From CAYYWV01 sp964475385 (GTDB lineage: Bacteria > Pseudomonadota > Alphaproteobacteria > JAAXGF01), in assembly GCA_964475385.1 (NCBI GenBank), contig CAYYWV010000090.1:1-10042 (forward strand): 10,042 bases of DNA. Reading direction: 5' to 3'. Below the pieces are notes generated by a model. It did not search any database, was not told where the DNA came from, and was given only the letters and a program-made list of their open reading frames with translations. Both the position numbers and the translations under genes were made by a program. How positions within the stretch are numbered: position 1 is the stretch's first letter; each line of letters begins with the position of its first letter. Positions 6,149-10,042 of the stretch are shown in pieces.

Positions 6149-7631
6149 AGCGGTTCACCCGGAACAGGGTGTAAAGAGTTTTCAGCTTTTCCCGGAGCTG
6201 CCGGTTGAACAACTTATTCGCTTTGGTCTCGGGTAACGGCTTCCAGACGTCGCTGAGACGGGCGAGCGCGTCTCCCAACATCCAACGATGCGTGAACCGG
6301 CGGCCATCGAGGCGGGCGAGCGCGGCCCGCTCCTTCGCCGAAAGAAAGCCCTCGCCGAGAGTCGCAAGCTTGCGAAGGTCGACCTCGAGCGGGTCGATCT
6401 CGGCGATGTCGGCGATCCGACGAAGCGTTTTCGGTGAGAGCTCGGCCCGCTGATCGAGGGCGTCGACGAGGGCGCGCGCCGAATCGAACCGAGCGCCGGA
6501 AAGCGCGCGAAACGGTGCAACGGCGATGCCCTCGGCCGCAACCCGTTCGAGCACGACGTCCGAGAGCTCGAACGTTCGCGCCCGATAGACCTCTTGGTTG
6601 AACACGTTCTGAAGGAAGAACAGGGCGATGAAAGAGACCAGCCCGGCGATGATGGGCGTCGTGATCCAGCCGCCTGCGATCTCGCCAAGAACGCGGTACC
6701 GGATGCCGCGGCCTCCTTTCACGAGGCCGATGCCGACGACGGCGCCGATCACCGCCTGCGAGCTCGACACCGGAACCAACGGGATCGTCGGCAGATCGGC
6801 CGAGGCCAAAAGATGCTCGAGCCCCTGGGAAGCGAACAGAAACAGCACGATCGAATGGGCCACCACGACCACGAAGGCGGCGACCGGCGAGAGCGGCGTG
6901 AGCTCACGCCCGACCGTGAGCATCACCCGCTTCGAATACGTGATCACACCGACGGCGATGGCGAGCCCGCCGAGAAGAAAAAGCTGTTGGGCCGAGGAGA
7001 CCGTCAGCAGAGCGCCAAGGTTGAACGGCGTGAACGGCGATACCGGCACGAACACGCCCATGACATTGGCGATGTTGTTCGCGCCCAGGCTGTAGGCGCC
7101 GAAAGCGCCGGCCAGAATCAGCCCGGCCCGGGTGTAGGCGTCGAGGCGCAGAAGATGGAGCTTGACCCGGCGCAAGAGCGCCCCCATGCCCTTGTACATG
7201 CCTCCGGCGAAAACCGCGGCAAGCACCGGAGAGATCACCCACGCCAAAACCAGGGTGAGCAACGTGGCGGTGTCGGTCAAAGAATCCGAAAACAGGTTCC
7301 AGCCGACGATCGCGCCGACGATCGCCTGGGTGGTCGAGACCGGAAGCCCGGCCTTGGTCATCATGTAGACGGTGGCCGCGGCCGAGAGCGCGACCATGAA
7401 CGCCCCCGGGATGGCGTTCACCGCGCCCAGCTTGCCTAGCGTGTTGGCGGCCCCTGCGCCGCTGATCACCGCACCGAGAACGACGAACACGCTGCAGATC
7501 GCGGCGGCGGTCGCGAAGCGCACCATGCGCGTGCCCACCGCCGTGCCGAACACGTTCGCCGCGTCGTTGGCGCCCAGCGACCAGCCCAGGAAAAGACCGC
7601 TTGAGAGGAATAAGAGGGCCGCAGCCTCCAT
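6147..7631 (-). CDS. pit: PiT-family inorganic phosphate transporter, upstream copy
   Basis: A 494-residue phosphate transporter colinear with the downstream copy and differing by one residue in length, so the two are paralogues from a tandem duplication. Signatures: GANDAANVFGT at 20-30, PVSTTQ at 97-102, GANNIANVMG at 183-192, and PVSSSQ in the second half. The membrane part is nearly the same as in its partner. The soluble C-terminal extension (from about residue 346) is more diverged but alignable without gaps, ending in conserved DGRRF, HRW, DALARL, WKP, ANK-FNR and REKL elements. It starts at ATG 7631-7629 with a GTAGGG site upstream and follows the DUF47 gene by 26 bases, the usual DUF47-pit pairing. 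It probably provides low-affinity constitutive phosphate uptake. Metal-phosphate or other oxyanion (for example arsenate) transport cannot be excluded. Confidence 0.93.
   Translation of the reverse strand: MEAAALLFLSSGLFLGWSLGANDAANVFGTAVGTRMVRFATAAAICSVFVVLGAVISGAGAANTLGKLGAVNAIPGAFMVALSAAATVYMMTKAGLPVSTTQAIVGAIVGWNLFSDSLTDTATLLTLVLAWVISPVLAAVFAGGMYKGMGALLRRVKLHLLRLDAYTRAGLILAGAFGAYSLGANNIANVMGVFVPVSPFTPFNLGALLTVSSAQQLFLLGGLAIAVGVITYSKRVMLTVGRELTPLSPVAAFVVVVAHSIVLFLFASQGLEHLLASADLPTIPLVPVSSSQAVIGAVVGIGLVKGGRGIRYRVLGEIAGGWITTPIIAGLVSFIALFFLQNVFNQEVYRARTFELSDVVLERVAAEGIAVAPFRALSGARFDSARALVDALDQRAELSPKTLRRIADIAEIDPLEVDLRKLATLGEGFLSAKERAALARLDGRRFTHRWMLGDALARLSDVWKPLPETKANKLFNRQLREKLKTLYTLFRVNR
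7022..7163. repeat. 142-bp identical tract, copy 2 (inside upstream pit gene)
   Basis: Perfect match to 5365-5506. The identity ends abruptly on both sides: the next base differs at 7021 versus 5364 and at 7164 versus 5507. This fits a gene-conversion tract between the paralogues. Confidence 0.95.
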
Positions 7632-7657
7632 CTCTCTGCCCTACCCGCGCGCGACGC

Positions 7658-8308
7658 TCAGATCGAGCGCTTGATCGCGTAGATCGCCAGCCTGTCGGCA
7701 ACGTCCTCGGCGGTGTCGGCGATGTCGTCGATGTGCTCGACGAAACGTCTGAGCTGATTCTTGCGGCTCAGGTCCATGTCGCCGCCGAAGATCGCCATCT
7801 TGAGGCGGGTCGAGATCTTGTCGGCCTCTTTCTCGAAGAACATGACCTTGTGCATGTGGTCCGGCACCGCATCGATGTCGCGGAAGAAGGCGCGCGACGC
7901 CGAGACCAAGGCGTCGACCGAGTTGACCGAGGCGTCGACGAGATCGGTGAAATCGCTCTGGAACTGTTCGGGGATCTCGGGTTTCTCGATTGCGAACTGC
8001 CACAGAGCGCCTTCGCAGATGTTAAGGATCTGGTCCATGTTTTCGAGAAGGCCGAGAACGTCGCCGCGGGCGTCGGGAATCAGGGTCTGGCTGTATAGCC
8101 GCCGTTCGATCGAGCGCCTGAGATCGTCGCCGCGGCTTTCGAGATCGTTGACCTGGCGAAGCTTGTCGTCGAACGCTTGCCGGTCGCCAGAAATGTAGAA
8201 CTTGATTCCGAGGCCAAAGGCCATGGCGCCCTGGTCAACGGTATCGCAGAAAGCGTCGATCTGGGCTTCGAGCTCCTTGGTCTTGCTGAAGATTGCGAAT
8301 TTTTTCAC
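7658..8308 (-). CDS. DUF47 / PhoU-like protein, PiT-associated accessory protein
   Basis: A 216-residue, highly helical cytoplasmic protein of the DUF47 (PhoU_div) family, which shares the PhoU helical-bundle fold and is typically encoded beside PiT transporters. PhoU-type acidic metal-binding ExxxD patterns are visible at residues 57-61 (ESRGD), 159-163 (EKEAD) and 191-195 (EHIDD), so binding of metal ions and control of transporter activity is the family-based expectation. There is no signal peptide or membrane segment. It starts with GTG at 8308-8306, preceded by ACAGGAAG about five bases upstream, a good ribosome binding site. The pit gene follows after 26 bases, so the two are almost surely co-transcribed. 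A truncated second copy survives between the two pit genes. No Pho-box-like repeat was seen upstream. Confidence 0.9.
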   Translation of the reverse strand: MKKFAIFSKTKELEAQIDAFCDTVDQGAMAFGLGIKFYISGDRQAFDDKLRQVNDLESRGDDLRRSIERRLYSQTLIPDARGDVLGLLENMDQILNICEGALWQFAIEKPEIPEQFQSDFTDLVDASVNSVDALVSASRAFFRDIDAVPDHMHKVMFFEKEADKISTRLKMAIFGGDMDLSRKNQLRRFVEHIDDIADTAEDVADRLAIYAIKRSI

Positions 8309-8364
8309 GGCACTTCCTGTTCTTGTTCTTCGCTCTTTCGGGAGAAGCGTTTACCCGGTCCCCC

Positions 8365-8380
8365 GGTCGTTATAACGGCC
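8365..8380. promoter_or_regulatory. Near-palindrome centred on CGTTATAACG upstream of DUF47-pit
   Basis: GGTCGTTATAACGGCC has a perfect 10-base palindromic core and is symmetric over 16 bases apart from one mismatched pair. It lies 57 bases upstream of the DUF47 start and is one of few A+T-rich spots there. The core contains TATAAC on the minus strand, which could serve as a -10 box, but no good -35 sits 16-18 bases upstream. An operator or promoter element is possible. Confidence 0.3.
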
Positions 8381-8394
8381 GAGGCGAAGGCCGT
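8375..8394 (-). terminator. Weak hairpin after the aminotransferase gene
   Basis: On the minus strand ACGGCC and GGCCGT pair across an eight-base loop, beginning 12 bases after the TGA stop. Only TATAACG follows, with no U-run, so termination would be inefficient. Read-through from the aminotransferase gene into DUF47-pit is plausible. The hairpin overlaps the CGTTATAACG palindrome. Confidence 0.25.
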
Positions 8395-8405
8395 CCCGTA
8401 TTCGT

Positions 8406-9839
8406 TCACGCGCGGGCGGCGTCCTCGGCCGCGAAGCAATCGTCGAGGATGTCGAGCGCGGCATCCATCTCGTCGGGCCCGATCACGAGCGGCGGGGTCA
8501 AGGTGAGCACGTTGCCCATGGTGAGCTTGAAGCTTAGGCCGCGGTCGAGCGCGCGGTAAAGAACCCGCTCGGCGGCGGCGGCGTCCGGCGCCTTGGTCTC
8601 CGGGTCGGTCACGATCTCGATCCCCATCAATAACCCGATCCCGCGTACGTCGCCGATCAGCGCGTGCCGCCGCTTCAATTCATGAAGACGGCTCAGCGCT
8701 CGCGCGCCTTGGACGCGCGCGTTCTCGACCAAGCCCTCGTCCTCGATGATCTCGACGGTGGCGAGCGCCGCCCGACACAAGAGCGGGTTCTTTTCATGGG
8801 TATAGTGGCCGATCGCGCGATCCGGGGCAAGATCGAGGTCTTCGCGCGCGATCACCGCGGCGATCGGCAGCGCTCCGCCGCCGAGCGCCTTGCCGAGCAC
8901 CAGAATATCGGGCGCGACGCCGAAATGCTCGCAGACGAACATGCGCCCGGTCTTGCCGAGCCCGGTCGGAATCTCGTCGAAGATCAACAGCGCCCCGGTC
9001 TCGTCGCAGGCTTGGCGCACAGCGCGCCAGTAGTCGGGCGGCGGCAGATAAGGCACCGAGCGAACGGGCTCGGCGATCACCGCCGCGACGTCGCCTTCCT
9101 TCTCAAGCACATAGCGAAGGTAGTCGGCGCAGGCCATCCGACAGCGTTCGAGATCGGGCCGACCGTCGATATCGGGGTGCCCATAGGGACAGCGGTAGCA
9201 AGCAAAGGGCGCAACGTGCTCGGTTCCGGCGAGCAGCGGGCCGATCGGACCCGAGCGAAAGGTCGCCTCGCCGCCCACGCTCGCGCCCGCAAAGCCCGCG
9301 CCGTGAAACGAATCCCAGAACGAGACCGTCTTGAACCGCCCGGTCGCCGCCCGCGCGAGCTTGAGCGCGATCTCGATCGCGTCCGATCCCGACGGCGCGA
9401 ACAACACCTTGGACAGAGGATCGGGCGCGATCTCGGCGAGCTTGCGGGCAAGCGCGATAGCCGGCTCGCAGGTGAAACGCCGCGGGGCGAACGGCAGGGT
9501 TTCGAGCTGATCGCGGATCGCGGCGATCAGCTTGGGATGCGCGTAGCCGATATGATGGGCGCTGTTGCCGTGGAAATCCATATACCGCCGGCCCGCCGTG
9601 TCTTCGATCCAGATGCCTTCGGCGCGCCTGACGACATCGAGACAGGGCGACGACAACGACTGATGAAGGAAGTAGCGCGCATCTTCGTCGAGAAGAGCGC
9701 GGGTGGCGGCATCGATATGATCCTTCTGCCAAATCGCCCGATGGGGCGAAAGGTTGCTCTCGCCTTCGAGGCGATCGATCGCACTCGCTGGGCGAGTTGA
9801 GTCCGTCTTGTGCGGCTTGGTCATGCGACGATTCGTCAT
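8406..9839 (-). CDS. Class-III aminotransferase-fold PLP enzyme, probably (R)-1-hydroxy-2-aminoethylphosphonate ammonia-lyase (PbfA-like)
   Basis: About 477 residues of fold-type I, class-III aminotransferase fold. Counting from the ATG at 9839: SGSDAIEIALKLAR near 150-163 binds the PLP phosphate, WDSFHGAG near 175-182, Asp288 in IFDEIPTGLGKTG contacts the pyridine nitrogen, and Lys317 in VLGKALGGG is the Schiff-base lysine. The DEIPTG variant of the usual DEVQTG, the LDEDARYFLHQSLSSPCLD entry segment, HYTHEKNP and LSFKLTMGNVLTLTPPL resemble, from memory, PbfA lyases. These remove ammonia from (R)-1-hydroxy-2-aminoethylphosphonate to give phosphonoacetaldehyde. A generic omega-amino acid aminotransferase is the alternative. 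GTG 9842, ATG 9839 and ATG 9824 are all possible starts: GGAGG (9846-9842) is only two bases before ATG 9839 and 17 before ATG 9824. The following DUF47-pit genes are 97 bases downstream on the same strand. Confidence 0.85.
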   Translation of the reverse strand: MTNRRMTKPHKTDSTRPASAIDRLEGESNLSPHRAIWQKDHIDAATRALLDEDARYFLHQSLSSPCLDVVRRAEGIWIEDTAGRRYMDFHGNSAHHIGYAHPKLIAAIRDQLETLPFAPRRFTCEPAIALARKLAEIAPDPLSKVLFAPSGSDAIEIALKLARAATGRFKTVSFWDSFHGAGFAGASVGGEATFRSGPIGPLLAGTEHVAPFACYRCPYGHPDIDGRPDLERCRMACADYLRYVLEKEGDVAAVIAEPVRSVPYLPPPDYWRAVRQACDETGALLIFDEIPTGLGKTGRMFVCEHFGVAPDILVLGKALGGGALPIAAVIAREDLDLAPDRAIGHYTHEKNPLLCRAALATVEIIEDEGLVENARVQGARALSRLHELKRRHALIGDVRGIGLLMGIEIVTDPETKAPDAAAAERVLYRALDRGLSFKLTMGNVLTLTPPLVIGPDEMDAALDILDDCFAAEDAARA

Positions 9840-9841
9840 CA

Positions 9842-9846
9842 CCTCC
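9842..9846 (-). promoter_or_regulatory. Strong Shine-Dalgarno overlapping the aminotransferase start region
   Basis: The minus strand reads CGGAGGTGATG, a near-complete match to the extended anti-Shine-Dalgarno complement AAGGAGGTGAT. It sits unusually close to ATG 9839 (two bases) and far from ATG 9824 (17 bases), so it marks the start region but does not settle the start codon. Confidence 0.5.
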
Positions 9847-9920
9847 GATCAAGGAACCCGCGGACGCGCGGCCGAGTAACGGTTTCCAGGCGCCGAGGCT
9901 CGCCGACTCGCAAGCCCGAG

Positions 9921-9935
9921 GCAAATTAGATTTGC
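9921..9935. promoter_or_regulatory. Palindrome 1 (6-3-6), candidate operator
   Basis: GCAAAT-TAG-ATTTGC is a perfect inverted repeat with a three-base centre. It lies in the A+T-rich island about 90 bases upstream of the aminotransferase start and covers the candidate -10 box TCTAAT (9930-9925, minus strand). The symmetry and position suggest a dimeric regulator site. Confidence 0.45.
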
Positions 9936-9940
9936 CGCGG
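9923..9940. repeat. Imperfect 18-bp direct repeat, unit 1
   Basis: AAATTAGATTTGCCGCGG matches the unit at 9963-9980 in 15 of 18 positions, 40 bases away, close to four helical turns. Both would lie on about the same DNA face. Confidence 0.45.
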
Positions 9941-9955
9941 TATTCTATAAGTCAA
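9925..9955 (-). promoter_or_regulatory. Putative promoter for the aminotransferase gene
   Basis: TTGACT (9955-9950) and TCTAAT (9930-9925) each match the sigma-70 consensus at five of six positions but are 19 bases apart, longer than ideal. A second TTGACT lies at 9986-9981 with no good -10 partner. Transcription would begin near 9918, giving a leader of roughly 80 bases. Confidence 0.35.
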
Positions 9956-9961
9956 ACTTAT
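9947..9961. promoter_or_regulatory. Palindrome 2 (6-3-6), candidate operator
   Basis: ATAAGT-CAA-ACTTAT is a perfect inverted repeat with the same 6-3-6 geometry as palindrome 1, centred 26 bases away. It contains a T-N11-A LysR-type arrangement and covers the candidate -35 TTGACT. Confidence 0.45.
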
Positions 9962-9962
9962 C

Positions 9963-9980
9963 AAATAAGATTAGCCGCGC
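9963..9980. repeat. Imperfect 18-bp direct repeat, unit 2
   Basis: AAATAAGATTAGCCGCGC, partner of 9923-9940. A related AATCTAA in inverse orientation follows at 9985-9991, so a (T/A)AGATT-like element occurs three times in about 70 bases. Confidence 0.4.
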
Positions 9981-10042
9981 AGTCAATCTAATAATCCAGA
10001 GTTCGGACTGGCCGTTCCCTGGGTCCGGGCTATCTTGTTCGC
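9981..10042. other. Right-edge intergenic sequence, no gene start seen
   Basis: This is the rest of the upstream region of the aminotransferase gene. Past about 10000 the base composition returns to G+C-rich. No start codon with a ribosome binding site or known motif is visible on either strand, so whether a divergent gene lies beyond the edge cannot be told. Confidence 0.4.

Noticed and set aside
4793..6208. Long plus-strand open frame (471 codons) opposite the downstream pit gene
   Set aside because: It is antisense to pit; the translation is a hydrophilic Arg/Asp/Gly/His-rich mix, and the same pattern recurs opposite the paralogue because it mirrors the real gene.
8309..8405. Pho box upstream of the DUF47-pit genes
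   Set aside because: I looked for paired CTGTCAT-like repeats in the 97-base gap and saw none.
8664..9800. Plus-strand open frame of 378 codons opposite the aminotransferase gene
   Set aside because: It is a mirror frame of a clear PLP enzyme with no recognisable fold or good ribosome site.

Overview
The window is very G+C-rich DNA with dense genes and short gaps. The gene content (tungsten-type aldehyde oxidoreductase set, stand-alone CinA-N-like protein, DUF47-PiT phosphate genes) suggests a free-living proteobacterium, most likely an alphaproteobacterium. That placement is inferred from protein resemblance; no phylogenetic marker is present.

Left block, plus strand (1-3641): the 3' end of a tungsten-containing aldehyde:ferredoxin oxidoreductase (AOR) gene, then an FAD/NAD(P)-dependent oxidoreductase, a small ubiquitin-like MoaD/ThiS protein ending in Gly-Gly, and an ALDH7-type aldehyde dehydrogenase (antiquitin/alpha-aminoadipic semialdehyde dehydrogenase family). 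This reads as one operon for aldehyde oxidation. The AOR is the catalytic subunit, the flavoprotein would pass its electrons to or from NAD(H), the MoaD-like protein would supply sulfur for the metal-pterin cofactor, and the ALDH gives a metal-free NAD-dependent route.

Middle and right block, minus strand (3661-9839), in transcription order: a PLP-dependent class-III aminotransferase-fold enzyme that resembles (R)-1-hydroxy-2-aminoethylphosphonate ammonia-lyase (PbfA); a DUF47/PhoU-like protein; two tandem PiT phosphate transporters; and a CinA-N/MoCF-domain protein, which converges on the ALDH gene with only 19 bases between the stop codons. If the PbfA-like call is right, phosphonate breakdown sits beside low-affinity phosphate uptake.

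The two PiT genes carry a readable history. The 175-base gap between them holds a shrunken copy of the DUF47 gene (core match CEGxxxQFAIE, and an IAIQR-stop end resembling the YAIKRSI-stop of the intact gene). This suggests tandem duplication of a unit running from the middle of DUF47 through pit, followed by decay of the second DUF47 piece. Inside the transporters a 142-base stretch is identical in both copies while adjacent sequence carries many silent differences, which points to recent gene conversion.

The right edge (about 9920-10000) is an A+T-rich island upstream of the aminotransferase gene. It holds two 6-3-6 palindromes and an imperfect 18-base direct repeat overlapping a plausible promoter, and looks like an operator region. 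No rRNA, tRNA, CRISPR array, insertion sequence or phage gene was seen.
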